A DNA stretch of 64,000 nucleotides from Streptomyces bauhiniae (GCF_004784475.1 NZ_SRRT01000005.1:372001-436000); one strand, 5' to 3'; positions 8,546 through 17,850 are shown, numbered from the stretch's first letter. Notes: generated by a model from the letters alone, not told the origin. Translations and numbers: made by a program.

Positions 8546-8911
8546 GTGTCCGAGAACGAGAAGGCCCTGAAGCCGGAAGACCTCACCCGCCTCTTCGTGG
8601 AGCGCGCCAACGCGGGTGACGCCGCCGGCCTCGCCGCGCTGTACGACGAGGAGGCCGTGATGGCCTACCCGCCCGGCAGCACCACGGTGGGCCGGGAGGC
8701 GATCCGCCAGCTCTGGGAGAAGGTGCTGTCCAACGGGCCGCACTTCGAGCCCGAGGAGCCCCTGCCCACGCTGGTGTTCGGTGACATCGCGCTCACCGCC
8801 ACGCCGCCCAAGGACGGCTCCGGCGCCCGCGCGCAGGTAGTCAAGCGCCAGGCGGACGGGAGCTGGCTGCGCGTCATCGACCAGCCGGAGTTCCGCCCGC
8901 CGACGAGCTGA
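8546..8911 (+). CDS. SnoaL/NTF2-like small protein
   Basis: A 121-residue protein with the NTF2-like (SnoaL_2/DUF4440) layout: an early helix FVERANAGDAAGLAALYDEEAV, then PPGSTTVGREAIRQLW, and a closing beta-sheet with GSWLRVIDQPEF. Members are cyclases, isomerases or simple ligand-binding cone folds. GTG 8546 is preferred because AGGAAAGG lies six bases upstream; the ATG at 8540 is too close to it. Divergent from the LysR gene, so probably a LysR target. Confidence 0.7.
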   Translation: MSENEKALKPEDLTRLFVERANAGDAAGLAALYDEEAVMAYPPGSTTVGREAIRQLWEKVLSNGPHFEPEEPLPTLVFGDIALTATPPKDGSGARAQVVKRQADGSWLRVIDQPEFRPPTS

Positions 8912-9443
8912 CGGCCTGTCGTTTTCTGGCCATCCTCGCCTGGGCGCCACCGGCCACCACACGGCTGGCGCCCGGTGCGCGACACGGAACGCCCGGCCGA
9001 AAAACCTGTTGTCTCCCACGAGGCACCGGTTCCCGTCCGGATGATTTCCCTGATCGCGCGTTGACGATTCACCGGCACCGGATATGGTGCACGGCAGCAG
9101 GTCCAGAGCCAAACGGGGGAGGCTCTTCACAGTGATACGCGATACTCGGCGCCGCTTTTCGGCGCGGCGGGTCCTTTTCCGGAGCCGCCCCTTCCAGCCC
9201 GGCCCACTCGGTCCACGCCGCCCCTTGAGCGCGGCGCACCACCGGCGGCCGGGCTCTCGTGTATCCCCGGTCTGTTGTTACGGCCGGGTATTCGCGCACG
9301 GTCGCTGACCGCCCAGAAACACCGTCCCCGGTTCCTGTCGGCACCCTCACGGGTGTCCCGAACCGGTCGACCGGTCTGTGACCACGCGCGTCAATCTCAC
9401 ATCTTTATGCCCCCCGTACGGACATATGAACAGGAGATTGAGA
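8912..9443. other. 532-bp intergenic region upstream of the StrR-like regulator
   Basis: No convincing gene. It contains a sigma70-like promoter (9061-9088), a small hairpin (9149-9165), and a perfect 14-bp palindrome (ACCGGTCGACCGGT, 9362-9375) 68 bp before the regulator start. From the promoter the mRNA leader would be about 350 nt, unusually long, so leader-level control is possible. Confidence 0.5.
9061..9088 (+). promoter_or_regulatory. candidate sigma70/HrdB-type promoter
   Basis: TTGACG and TATGGT separated by 16 bases, a good match to vegetative Streptomyces promoters. It points toward the StrR-like regulator gene at 9444. Confidence 0.5.
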
Positions 9444-10505
9444 ATGGCTGTGACGGAAACCAGAGGAATTCACCTGGCCGCCCCGGTGATCTGTGAGTCG
9501 GCGGAAATGTGGAACGCGCAGGCGGACAGCCTGCCGGTGACACGCGCGCCGATCGAGTCGCTGTCGACCGACGACTCCCCCCGTATATCGGGGGAGAACG
9601 AGGAGCACGTCCGGCACCTGGCGCAGTGCGTCTCACCGCTGCCGCCGATCATCGTGCACCGCGCCACGCTCCGCGTCATCGACGGCGTCCACCGGCTGCG
9701 GGCCGCCCGGCTCAACGGGCAGACCCACATCGACGTGCAGTACTTCGACGGCACCGCCAAGGACGCGTTCCTGCTGGCGGTGGAGCGCAACGCCCACCAC
9801 GGGCTGCCACTGACCCGCGCCGACCGCAACGCGGCGGCGCTGCGCATCATCCGCTCGCACCCGGACTGGTCGGACCGGATGATCGCGTCCGCCACCGGTC
9901 TGTCGCCGAAGACGGTGGGCTCGATCCGGCGTCGTTCGGGTGACGCAATTCCTCAGTTGAACGCCCGGATCGGCCGGGACGGCCGGTCGCGCCCGGTGGA
10001 CAACTCCGAACGGCGCCGGCTGGCGGGTGAATACGCCCGGACCCATCCGCAGGCCACGCTGCGGGAGATCGCCCGCGAGAGCGGCCTGTCCCTGGCCACC
10101 GCCCGTGATGTGCGCGAGCGCGTGCAGAAGGGCGCGAGTCCGACCCTCGGCGGGCGGCCGTCCGGCGGCCCGGTGCACAGGCCGGCCGCCCCGGCGCCCG
10201 CGTCCCGGAATCCGGACCAGGGCGGTGTGACCGCCTTCGCGCTGGCGGAGACCTTATTGCTGCTCAAGCGGGACCCGTCGATACGGCTCACCGAGCACGG
10301 CCGGTTCCTGCTGCGGCTGCTGGACACCCACGCGCTGGCGAACCGGCGCTGGGAGGAACTGGTGGACCGGATTCCGCCGCACTGCGCGGCCAAGGTCGCG
10401 GCCGCGGCCCGGGAATGCGCGGCCTCCTGGCGGGACGCGGCCCAGCAGTTGGAGGAGCGGGCCCGCGCGGTCGACGGACGGGGGGCGGTGAACACCATCG
10501 CCTGA
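9444..10505 (+). CDS. ParB-domain StrR/NovG-like pathway activator, TTA-containing
   Basis: A 353-residue protein with an N-terminal ParB/Srx-like region (PIESL near residue 32; PPIIVHRATLRVIDGVHRL near residue 69), HTH-like stretches (MIASATGLSPKTVGSIRRR and LREIARESGLSLATARDVRER), and a helical tail. This is the architecture of StrR, NovG and related pathway activators. A TTA leucine codon (codon 271, bases 10254-10256) makes translation dependent on the bldA tRNA; I found no other in-frame TTA in the annotated genes. Start at ATG 9444 follows AGGAG with seven-base spacing; upstream in-frame ATGs are less well placed. It is probably the main switch for the left arm. Confidence 0.83.
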   Translation: MAVTETRGIHLAAPVICESAEMWNAQADSLPVTRAPIESLSTDDSPRISGENEEHVRHLAQCVSPLPPIIVHRATLRVIDGVHRLRAARLNGQTHIDVQYFDGTAKDAFLLAVERNAHHGLPLTRADRNAAALRIIRSHPDWSDRMIASATGLSPKTVGSIRRRSGDAIPQLNARIGRDGRSRPVDNSERRRLAGEYARTHPQATLREIARESGLSLATARDVRERVQKGASPTLGGRPSGGPVHRPAAPAPASRNPDQGGVTAFALAETLLLLKRDPSIRLTEHGRFLLRLLDTHALANRRWEELVDRIPPHCAAKVAAAARECAASWRDAAQQLEERARAVDGRGAVNTIA

Positions 10506-10533
10506 ATCCAGCGATTCTCCCTATGCTCTCCGC

Positions 10534-11388
10534 ATGACAATTCTGGTGACCGGTGCCACCGGCAAGACAGGCCGCCATGTATTGCGGGAACTGCTGGCAG
10601 CAGGCGAAGACGTACGTGTATCGACCCGTGATCCGGAAAACGCGGACGTTCCTTCCGGGACGAGTGTCGTACGCGGTGACCTGAGTGATCCGGAAAGTCT
10701 TTATCCGGCACTCGACGGGGTGTCGTCCGTATTCCTCTTCCCGGTGCTCGACGCCATTCCGGCATTCGCGGCGACGGCGAAACGCGCGGGCGTGGAGAAG
10801 GTGGTGCTGTTCACCGGGGCCTGGGCCGCGGGACACACCGCTCGGGACCGGGCCTCCTGGGTCTATCCGAGGTACCGGGCCGCCGAGACCGCGCTCGCGG
10901 AGAACGGGCCGGAGCGGTGGACGGTGCTCCGGCCGGCGCCCTTCGCCACCAACGCGCTGTGGTGGGCGCCGGGCGCGCGGGCGGACGGGGTGGTGCGGCT
11001 GCCCCATCCGGACGCCGTCTGCCCGGTGGTCCACGAGGCCGACCTCGCGGCGGCGGCCGTGGCCGCGCTGCGGACGGACGGCCACCACGGGCGCTGGTAC
11101 ACGGTCACCGGGCCCGCGCCCGTCTCGCAGGCGGAGCAGGTCGCCGCGATCGCGGAGGCGAGCGGACGGCCGCTGCGGGTGGAACGGATCGACCCGGAGG
11201 TCTGGCGGTCCGGGGCGGAGCGTTTCCTGCGGCCGGGGATCGTCGCGGACCTGCTGAACGAGTGGTCGCAGACCGAGGCCGACCCGGCGACCGCCCTGCC
11301 GGTCACCTCGGCCGTGGAGGACCTCACCGGCCGGCCCGCGCGCACCTTCGCCCGCTGGGCCGCCGATCACGCCGGCGACTTCCGCTGA
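10534..11388 (+). CDS. NmrA-like NAD(P)-binding reductase
   Basis: A 284-residue atypical SDR. The N-terminal dinucleotide site is VTGATGKTGRHV, followed by a beta-alpha layout with RPAPFATNALWW in the middle. Typical SDR YxxxK spacing is not obvious, as expected for NmrA/NAD(P)H-quinone reductase relatives. A similar but separate gene sits at 51118. It begins 29 bp after the regulator with no clear SD and a TATGCT about seven bases before the ATG, so it may have its own leaderless transcript. Role in the cluster is uncertain. Confidence 0.75.
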   Translation: MTILVTGATGKTGRHVLRELLAAGEDVRVSTRDPENADVPSGTSVVRGDLSDPESLYPALDGVSSVFLFPVLDAIPAFAATAKRAGVEKVVLFTGAWAAGHTARDRASWVYPRYRAAETALAENGPERWTVLRPAPFATNALWWAPGARADGVVRLPHPDAVCPVVHEADLAAAAVAALRTDGHHGRWYTVTGPAPVSQAEQVAAIAEASGRPLRVERIDPEVWRSGAERFLRPGIVADLLNEWSQTEADPATALPVTSAVEDLTGRPARTFARWAADHAGDFR

Positions 11389-11430
11389 CCCAGGCCCGTA
11401 GAGGGACCCGGCCCGCCCCGAAAGGACGTC

Positions 11431-12402
11431 ATGGAGTACACCCAGCTCGGCCGCAGCGGTCTGCGCGTCTCCCGGCTCTGCCTCGGCACCATGAACTTCG
11501 GGGTGCACACCGAAGAGGCCGAGGCCCACCGCATCCTGGACGCCGCCCTGGACGCGGGCGTCAACTTCGTGGACACCGCCGACCTGTACGGCTGGCCCGA
11601 GCACCCCGGACTGACCGAGACGGTGATCGGCAACTGGCTCGCACGGGGCGGGGGCCGCCGCGAGCGGACGGTGCTGGCCACCAAGGTGTACTCGGACATG
11701 GGCGACTGGCCCAACGAGGGCGGGCTGTCCGCGCTGCACATCCGCCGGGCGGTCGAGGCCAGCCTGCGGCGGCTGCGTACCGACCACATCGACGTGTACC
11801 AGATGCACCACGTCGACCGGTCCACCCGGTGGGACGAGATCTGGCAGGCCATGGACGTCCTGGTGACCCAGGGAAAGATCGTCTACGTCGGCTCCAGCAA
11901 CTTCGCCGGCTGGCACCTGGCCGAGGCCCAGGAGACCGCGCGTGCCCGGCACCTGCCCGGTCTGGTGAGCGAGCAGTCCCACTACAACCTCCTGGAGCGC
12001 ACCGTCGAGCTGGAGGTGATCCCGGCCGCCCGGCGCTACGGCATCGGGCTGCTCCCCTGGTCCCCGCTGCACAGCGGCCTGCTCGCCGGGGTGCTGCGGG
12101 ACGAGCGCCGGGGCGTGCGGCGCACGGTGGCGCGGGCCGCTGCCGCGCTGGCGACCAGGCGCCCGCAGATCCAGGAGTACGAGGACCTCGCCGCCGAGCT
12201 GGGCCAGGAGCCGGGGCACGTCGCGCTGGCCTGGCTGCTCGCCAACCCCGCCGTCACCGCGCCCGTCGTCGGCCCGCGCACCCTGGCCCAGTTGCACGGC
12301 GCGCTCGCCGCGCTCGACGTCGAGCTGGAGCCGAAGGCACTGGCCCGGCTCGACGAGATCTTCCCCGGTCACCGGCCCGCGCCCGAGGCGTACGCCTGGT
12401 GA
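11431..12402 (+). CDS. aldo-keto reductase
   Basis: A 323-residue TIM-barrel NADPH oxidoreductase. The catalytic tetrad is visible: Asp and Tyr in VDTADLYG, Lys in LATKVYS, His in YQMHHVD. GSSNFAGWHLAEA and the C-terminal cofactor stretch VTAPVVGPRTLAQLHGAL are family landmarks. Start is behind AAAGGACG. It sits between the NmrA-like reductase and metK in one direction and probably reduces a carbonyl intermediate; sugar-chemistry homologues exist, but no sugar genes are present here. Confidence 0.87.
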   Translation: MEYTQLGRSGLRVSRLCLGTMNFGVHTEEAEAHRILDAALDAGVNFVDTADLYGWPEHPGLTETVIGNWLARGGGRRERTVLATKVYSDMGDWPNEGGLSALHIRRAVEASLRRLRTDHIDVYQMHHVDRSTRWDEIWQAMDVLVTQGKIVYVGSSNFAGWHLAEAQETARARHLPGLVSEQSHYNLLERTVELEVIPAARRYGIGLLPWSPLHSGLLAGVLRDERRGVRRTVARAAAALATRRPQIQEYEDLAAELGQEPGHVALAWLLANPAVTAPVVGPRTLAQLHGALAALDVELEPKALARLDEIFPGHRPAPEAYAW

Positions 12403-12472
12403 CACCCGGCCGGGGCCACCTCCGCCCGGCCACCCCCGCACCGTCAGCAGCCGCTGCAACCCGAGGAGTGTC

Positions 12473-13660
12473 ATGCCCCGCCGTCTGTTCACTTCGGAGT
12501 CCGTCACCGAGGGCCATCCCGACAAGATGGCCGACCGGATCAGCGACACGGTCCTCGACGCGCTGCTGGCGCGTGACCCGCGCTCGCGTGTCGCCGTGGA
12601 GACCCTGATCACCACCGGCCAGGTGCACGTGGCCGGCGAGGTCACCACCCGGGCCTGGGCCGACGTGCCCGCCCTGGTCCGCGAGGCCGTGCTCGACATC
12701 GGCTACGACGCCTCCGCGAAGGGCTTCGACGGCGCCTCCTGCGGGGTGTCCGTCTCCATCGGCGCCCAGTCCCCCGACATCGCGCGCGGTGTCGACGCGG
12801 ACAGCGAGGACCTCCTGGCCGCCCAGGGCGCCGGGGACCAGGGCCTGATGTTCGGGTACGCGACCGACGAGACCCCTGAGCTGATGCCGCTCCCGATCCG
12901 GCTCGCGCACCGGCTGGCCCAGCGGCTGACCGAGGTGCGCCGCTCCGGGAACATGCCGTACCTCAGGCCCGACGGGAAGACCCAGGTCACCGTGGAGTAC
13001 GACGGGGACCGGGCGGTCCGGCTGGACACGGTGGTCGTCTCCGCGCAGCACGCGGCGGACGTCTCGCTGGCGGACCTGCTCGTGCCCGAGGTGCGCCGGA
13101 ACGTGGTCGACGTGGAGCTGGCGCGGCTGGCGGAGGACGGCATCGAACTCGACACCGAGGGCTGCCGGTTGCTGGTGAATCCCACCGGGCGCTTCCACAT
13201 CGGGGGTCCGATGGGCGACGCGGGGCTGACCGGCCGGAAGATCATCATCGACACCTACGGCGGCATGGCCCGCCACGGTGGGGGTGCCTTCTCGGGCAAG
13301 GACCCGTCCAAGGTGGACCGCAGTGCCGCGTACGCGATGCGCTGGGTGGCCAAGAACGTGGTGGCCGCCGGTCTCGCCGGGCGCTGCGAGGTGCAGGTCG
13401 CGTACGCGATCGGGCGGGCCGAGCCGGTGGGCCTGTTCATCGAGACCTTCGGCACGCACCGGGTCGGCGTCGATGTGATCGGCAAGGCCATCGACGAGGT
13501 CTTCGACCTGCGCCCGGCGGCCATCATCCGGGACCTCGACCTGCTGCGGCCGATCTACGCCCGGACGGCGGCGTACGGCCACTTCGGCCGTGAGCTTCCG
13601 GACTTCACCTGGGAGCGCACGGACCGCGCGGAGGCGCTGCGCGCGGTGGCCGGGCTCTAG
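12473..13660 (+). CDS. metK: S-adenosylmethionine synthetase
   Basis: A 395-residue MetK of normal length. Key elements are SVTEGHPDKMADRISDTVLDA (residues 7-27), the AQGAGDQGLMFGYA hexapeptide region, and the phosphate-binding GGGAFSGKDPSKVDRSAAYA. It makes SAM from methionine and ATP. Primary metabolism normally has its own metK elsewhere, so a copy beside biosynthetic genes suggests boosted SAM supply for methyl transfer. Start follows GAGGAG. A strong hairpin follows the stop. Confidence 0.95.
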   Translation: MPRRLFTSESVTEGHPDKMADRISDTVLDALLARDPRSRVAVETLITTGQVHVAGEVTTRAWADVPALVREAVLDIGYDASAKGFDGASCGVSVSIGAQSPDIARGVDADSEDLLAAQGAGDQGLMFGYATDETPELMPLPIRLAHRLAQRLTEVRRSGNMPYLRPDGKTQVTVEYDGDRAVRLDTVVVSAQHAADVSLADLLVPEVRRNVVDVELARLAEDGIELDTEGCRLLVNPTGRFHIGGPMGDAGLTGRKIIIDTYGGMARHGGGAFSGKDPSKVDRSAAYAMRWVAKNVVAAGLAGRCEVQVAYAIGRAEPVGLFIETFGTHRVGVDVIGKAIDEVFDLRPAAIIRDLDLLRPIYARTAAYGHFGRELPDFTWERTDRAEALRAVAGL

Positions 13661-13665
13661 CTCCA

Positions 13666-13706
13666 GCACATGCGCCCCGCCCAGGACGTGGGCGGGGCAC
13701 ATGTGC
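13666..13706 (+). terminator. terminator between metK and the convergent lyase-fold gene
   Basis: 18-base arms (13666-13683 and 13689-13706) with a single mismatch and a 5-base loop, located 5 bp after the metK stop and just before the end of the opposing gene. Confidence 0.85.
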
Positions 13707-13717
13707 TGTGCCGGGCG

Positions 13718-14452
13718 TCAGGCGGGCAGGGTGCGGGCGATCTCCGTGAGGGCGGCCTCGGCCCGCTGGTGCAGTCCCCCGCCGAAGGTGACGCGGGCGG
13801 CGCCCAGCCGGCCCAGTTCCGCCGGGGCCGGCCCGTTCGGCAGGTACAGGGCGTTCAGCGGGGCCGGGACGCCCTTGGCCAGCTCGGGCAGCAACTCGGC
13901 CGGGGCCAGGATCGGATAGACCACGTCCGCCCCCGCCTCGGCGTACAGGCGGCCCCGGCGGATCGCCTCCTCCGCGTCGCTCGCGCCGTACAGGAACGTG
14001 TCGACGCGGGCGTTGAGCACGACCCGGCCCTCGGCGGCCGTCACGAACTCCCCCAGCCAGTCGGCGTGTTCGCGGGCGTCCTTGAGCTTGCCGGAGGCGT
14101 GGTCGGTGTCCTCCAGGTTGCACCCGACCGCGCCGACGCCGAGCAGCCGCTCCACGATCCGGTCCGGGGCGAGCCCGTAGCCGTCCTCGATGTCGACGGT
14201 CACCGGGACGTCGACGGCGCGGATGATCCGGGCCAGCGCCTCGAACGCCTCGTCCGCCGGGACGGCGCCCCCGTCGGCATACCCGAGCACGGCGGCGACA
14301 GCGGCGCTGGAGGTGGCCAGCACGCGGTGCCCGGCATCCGCGAACACCCGGGCGCTCACCGCGTCCCAGACGTTGGGGATCACCAGCGGATCACCGGGTT
14401 CGGGCCGCTGATGCAGCGCGCGGAACTCCTCGGTCCGGGTACGGCTGGACAC
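13718..14452 (-). CDS. isocitrate lyase/PEP mutase superfamily protein
   Basis: A 244-residue TIM-barrel protein of the ICL/PEPM superfamily: PNVWDAVSARVFADAG near the N-terminus, VDIEDGYG and NLEDTDH for Mg binding, and VTFGGGLHQRA near the end. The EDKx5NS signature of true PEP mutases is absent (it reads EDTDHASGKL), so phosphonate synthesis is not supported. GTG 14452 is chosen because a perfect AGGAGG lies six bases upstream. It begins 81 bp after the CreD-like gene on the same strand and may be co-transcribed, but could equally be the cluster's neighbour. Confidence 0.8.
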   Translation of the reverse strand: MSSRTRTEEFRALHQRPEPGDPLVIPNVWDAVSARVFADAGHRVLATSSAAVAAVLGYADGGAVPADEAFEALARIIRAVDVPVTVDIEDGYGLAPDRIVERLLGVGAVGCNLEDTDHASGKLKDAREHADWLGEFVTAAEGRVVLNARVDTFLYGASDAEEAIRRGRLYAEAGADVVYPILAPAELLPELAKGVPAPLNALYLPNGPAPAELGRLGAARVTFGGGLHQRAEAALTEIARTLPA

Positions 14453-14533
14453 AGGTCGCCTCCTGAAGACGGTCACCACGAACGAGCAGCCGCCAGCGTA
14501 GGCACCGGGGGCCGCGTACGTCCCGCGTCGCCG

Positions 14534-15925
14534 TCAGCGTTTCAGCGCCCGGTCCACCAACGCCCCCGCCGCTCCCGAGTACTGCGCCGGGTCGAGCAGG
14601 TCGGACAACTCCGGCCCATCCAGCAGGCCCGTCAACTCCGGCAGGTTCGACAGGACTTCGCCCAGCGGCACCCCCTCGCCCGCCGCCCGCTCCGACGCCT
14701 CGCTCAGCAGGCGCCGCGCCTCCGCCTTGCCCAACCGGGGTGCCAGGACGGCCGCCACGCGCTCGGAGACGATCTGGCCGCCGGTCAGGCCGACGTTGGC
14801 GCGCATGCGGTCGGGGTGGACCGTGAGGCCCCGGGCGAGATCGAGCGCGGTGTGTGCCGCGCCGCCCGTCAGGCGGAGGGCCTCGCGGAGGAGGGTCCAT
14901 TCGGCGTGCCAGGCGCCCGCGGACCGTTCGTCCTCGGTGGTGAGGCACTGGGTCAACCCGGCCGACAGCACCGGCACTTGGAGGGCCGCCGAGCGGATCA
15001 GCGTGGCGAGCACCGGGTTGCGTTTGTGGGGCATGGCGGAGGAGGCGCCCCGGCCGCCCGGGGCGGGCTCGGCCGCCTCGCCGACCTCGGTGCGGGCCAG
15101 TATCTGTACGTCCACCGCGATCTTGCCCAGCGCGGCCGCCGTGTGGGCGAGCGCGGCGCCCAGGTCGGCCACCGGCGTACGCAGGGCGTGCCAGGGCAGG
15201 ACGGGCCGGGCGAGGCCGGTCTCGTCGGCGTAGGCGGCGGTGAGGGCGTCCAGGTAGCCGCCGGGGTCGTCGGCGCCGGTGGCTCCGTCGAGGCGGGCGT
15301 ACTCCAGGTAGCCGGCGAGGGTGCCCGCCGCGCCGCCGAGCGCCACCGGGAGGCCGTGGTCCAGGACGTGGCCGAGCCGGTCGGCGGAGTCCAGCACCAG
15401 GGACCGCCAGCCCGCCGCCTTGAGCCCGAAGGTGGTGGGCACGGCGTGCAGGGCGAGCGTGCGCCCGGCCATGACGGTGTCCCGGTGCTCCCCGGCGAGG
15501 CGGGCCAGCTCCTCGGCGGTGGCGCGCAGATCGGCGACGGTGAGACGCAGCGCACGGGCGGCCACCAGCGTCGTGCCGGTGTCGAGGATGTCCTGGCTGG
15601 TGGAACCCCGGTGGACGTACTCGGCGGCGGCCGGGTCGGCAGCCGCGACCACGGCGGTGAAGGCGCGGACCAGCCCGACCACCGGGTTGGCGGTCTCGCG
15701 GGCCGCGAGGGCGAGCGCGCGGGCGTCCAGCCGGCGCGCGTCGGCGGTCTCGGTGATGACGGCGGCGGCCGACGCGGGTACGGCGCCGAGCCGGGCCTGG
15801 GCCCGCGCCAGCGCGGCCTCGGCGTCGAGCATGGCCTGGAGCCACGCCAGGTCCCCGGTCGCCTCTTCCACCGGCACCCCGGCCCGCACCGGGGACAGCA
15901 GTCCGACGTCGAGCCCGGCGCTCAT
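14534..15925 (-). CDS. CreD-like lyase (fumarase/adenylosuccinate lyase superfamily), probable nitrosuccinate lyase
   Basis: A 463-residue member of the aspartase/fumarase superfamily, closest in feel to 3-carboxymuconate cycloisomerases. HRGSTSQDILDT (near residue 103), THAVPTTFG-like LHAVPTTFGLKAAG and the signature GASSAMPHKRNP (near residue 297) are intact. CreD and its relatives belong to this family and eliminate nitrous acid from nitrosuccinate to leave fumarate. Its ATGA overlap with the upstream CreE-like flavoprotein is the strongest reason for this call; alone it could be a muconate cycloisomerase, but no aromatic catabolism genes are near. Confidence 0.83.
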   Translation of the reverse strand: MSAGLDVGLLSPVRAGVPVEEATGDLAWLQAMLDAEAALARAQARLGAVPASAAAVITETADARRLDARALALAARETANPVVGLVRAFTAVVAAADPAAAEYVHRGSTSQDILDTGTTLVAARALRLTVADLRATAEELARLAGEHRDTVMAGRTLALHAVPTTFGLKAAGWRSLVLDSADRLGHVLDHGLPVALGGAAGTLAGYLEYARLDGATGADDPGGYLDALTAAYADETGLARPVLPWHALRTPVADLGAALAHTAAALGKIAVDVQILARTEVGEAAEPAPGGRGASSAMPHKRNPVLATLIRSAALQVPVLSAGLTQCLTTEDERSAGAWHAEWTLLREALRLTGGAAHTALDLARGLTVHPDRMRANVGLTGGQIVSERVAAVLAPRLGKAEARRLLSEASERAAGEGVPLGEVLSNLPELTGLLDGPELSDLLDPAQYSGAAGALVDRALKR

Positions 15926-17850
15926 GCCGTCACCTCCGCCGGTCCGGCGGACACCGGCGCGGGCAGGGACAGTACGGCGTGCGCGATGGCGTCGGAGTCC
16001 TCCAGCGTCACGGAGCCCACGCCGGGCCGGATGCCCGCCGCGGTGACCCAGTGCACGGCTTCGGTCGGGACTCCGTAGGCGAAGCGCCGGGGGTGGGCGC
16101 GTCCGGCGGCGTCGACGAGCCGGTAGGGGCGCGTCGACACGTCGAGGCCACCGGTCTCGTACACCCCGCCGTGCGCGGTGGGTATCCGGTGCGGGCGGCA
16201 CTGGCCGGTGCTCAGCAGGTGGCGCAGCAGCGGGTCGGCGGTGCGCAAGAGGTCGGGCTCGGGCAGCCGGGCCTCGATGAGCGCGGCGAAGGGCGGCGCG
16301 ACATCCGCCCCGCCGAGGGTGCGGGCCACGAAGGCGGGACCGTCGTCGGCGGTGTCCACGAGCAGGCCGGGCGGCAGGATCTCCACGATCCCGGCCTCGA
16401 TCAGCGCGGTGAGTTCCTCGATGCGGGAGGCGGGCGGGCCGATGGAGAGGAAGGCGTTGAGCGGGGTGTACCAGGCGTGCAGCTGGTCGCGGTAGGAGGC
16501 GCCGTCGATGCCGTCGTGGTCGACGACGAGGCGGATCTCGTTGCGCAGGTCGCGCAGCACGTCCAGGGCGGCCTTCAGCGGGCCGGTGACGTTCCCCGCG
16601 CGGGCGTCGGCCACGTCCTGGCGCAGATGCCCGAGCAGCCAGGCGCGGTAGTCGGCCACGGAGCCGAACTCCCGCTCTCCGTACGGCCGGGCGATGCGCG
16701 CCCAGTCCCAGCGGTCGGCGGCGCCGATGCCGGCCGCGTCGAGGAAGGCGTCCTCCTCGCTCTCCGGGACGTGCGGGTAGGCGTCCGCGAAGGCGGTGGC
16801 GTCCTGCCCGCGCGCGGTGAGCAGGGCCGCGTAGTAGACGCCCTGGACCTCGCGGGCGATCAGCGGCCACAGGTCGGCACGGAAGCTCAACCGCTCGCCG
16901 CGCCGGGCGCGTTCCCGCAGGGCGGCGACCCTGTCCTGGTCCAGCAGCCGTGGCTCGTGGCGCCCGTGCGCGCCCTTCTGGTTCTCGCCGCGCGCGTGGT
17001 ACGGCACTCCGCGCCGCGAGCCCGCGAACATGCGGGGTTCCTCGCCCGAGGGCCGGTACACGAGCCGGTCGCCGGTCCGGGTGAAGGAGCCGCCCCGGCC
17101 GAGCGTGAAGAGGGCGAGGTAGTCGAAGAAGTTGAGGCCGAGCCCGCGCAGCAGCACCGGCTGCCCGGCGCCGATGCCGGAGAGGTCGTGGTCGGCGGGG
17201 TTGGCGGGCGGCAGATAGGTCAGCCCGTGCGTGGCGGCGAAGTCCGCGAACCGGCGTATCTCGTCGCTGGGCTGGTTCGGGAGGTGACCGAGGGCGAGGA
17301 CGACGGCGTCGAGCCCGGTCAGCCTGGTGCCGTCGGCCAGGAGCACGCTCTGCGGGCCCCCCGGCACGGGACCGGTGTCGTCCAGGGCGACGGCGCGCGA
17401 GGCATGCACCCGGACGGTGATGTGGGCCGGGGCGGTGGCGAGGAGGCGCCGGAAGACCCAGCGCAGGTAGTGGCCGTAGAAGGCGCGGGTCGGGTAGGAG
17501 TCGGGGCCGAGGGCGCGGGCCTCGGCGGCGATCGCCTCGTCCGCGGTGCCGGTGGCGGCGAGGCGGCGCGCCCACTCGTACAGACTGGGGCCGTCCTCGA
17601 CCGGGCCGACGATGTCGACGCTGTGGTCGGTGAACAGGGTGACCTGGGAGGCCACGGTGTTCATCAGCAGGTGCGAGGACTGCGCGGTGCGCCAGACCCG
17701 GCCCGGCCCGGGGGGCGAGGGGTCGACGAGGTGGACGGTGAGCCGCTCGCGCGAGGGCGACTTGCGTTCCTGGGCGAGCAGCCGCTCCAGGACGGACACG
17801 CCGCGGGGTCCCGCCCCGACGACGCAGATCTCCGAGGGTGTGCTGATCAA
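15922..17850 (-). CDS. CreE-like FAD/NAD(P) monooxygenase, probable nitrosuccinate synthase
   Basis: A 642-residue FAD/NAD(P)-binding protein of the NAD_binding_9 type. The FAD fingerprint is CVVGAGPRGVSVLERL (residues 9-24); VLALGHLPNQPSDE and LLRGLGLNFFDYLALFTLG mark the second nucleotide region. Size and layout match CreE-type enzymes that oxidise L-aspartate to nitrosuccinate. The start is TTG, overlapping the upstream stop (TTGA); the stop overlaps the CreD-like start (ATGA), so three genes are translationally coupled. With CreD-like it would supply nitrous acid for diazotisation. Assignment is inferred from family plus pairing. Confidence 0.83.
   Translation of the reverse strand: MISTPSEICVVGAGPRGVSVLERLLAQERKSPSRERLTVHLVDPSPPGPGRVWRTAQSSHLLMNTVASQVTLFTDHSVDIVGPVEDGPSLYEWARRLAATGTADEAIAAEARALGPDSYPTRAFYGHYLRWVFRRLLATAPAHITVRVHASRAVALDDTGPVPGGPQSVLLADGTRLTGLDAVVLALGHLPNQPSDEIRRFADFAATHGLTYLPPANPADHDLSGIGAGQPVLLRGLGLNFFDYLALFTLGRGGSFTRTGDRLVYRPSGEEPRMFAGSRRGVPYHARGENQKGAHGRHEPRLLDQDRVAALRERARRGERLSFRADLWPLIAREVQGVYYAALLTARGQDATAFADAYPHVPESEEDAFLDAAGIGAADRWDWARIARPYGEREFGSVADYRAWLLGHLRQDVADARAGNVTGPLKAALDVLRDLRNEIRLVVDHDGIDGASYRDQLHAWYTPLNAFLSIGPPASRIEELTALIEAGIVEILPPGLLVDTADDGPAFVARTLGGADVAPPFAALIEARLPEPDLLRTADPLLRHLLSTGQCRPHRIPTAHGGVYETGGLDVSTRPYRLVDAAGRAHPRRFAYGVPTEAVHWVTAAGIRPGVGSVTLEDSDAIAHAVLSLPAPVSAGPAEVTA

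Noticed and set aside
9132..9308. Possible 58-codon Arg-rich frame with a GGGGGAGG upstream
   Set aside because: Composition looks like non-coding high-GC sequence, with no domain; left as intergenic leader.
13718..14452. PEP mutase, hence a phosphonate cluster
   Set aside because: The EDKx5NS motif is absent and no phosphonopyruvate decarboxylase or other phosphonate genes are present.
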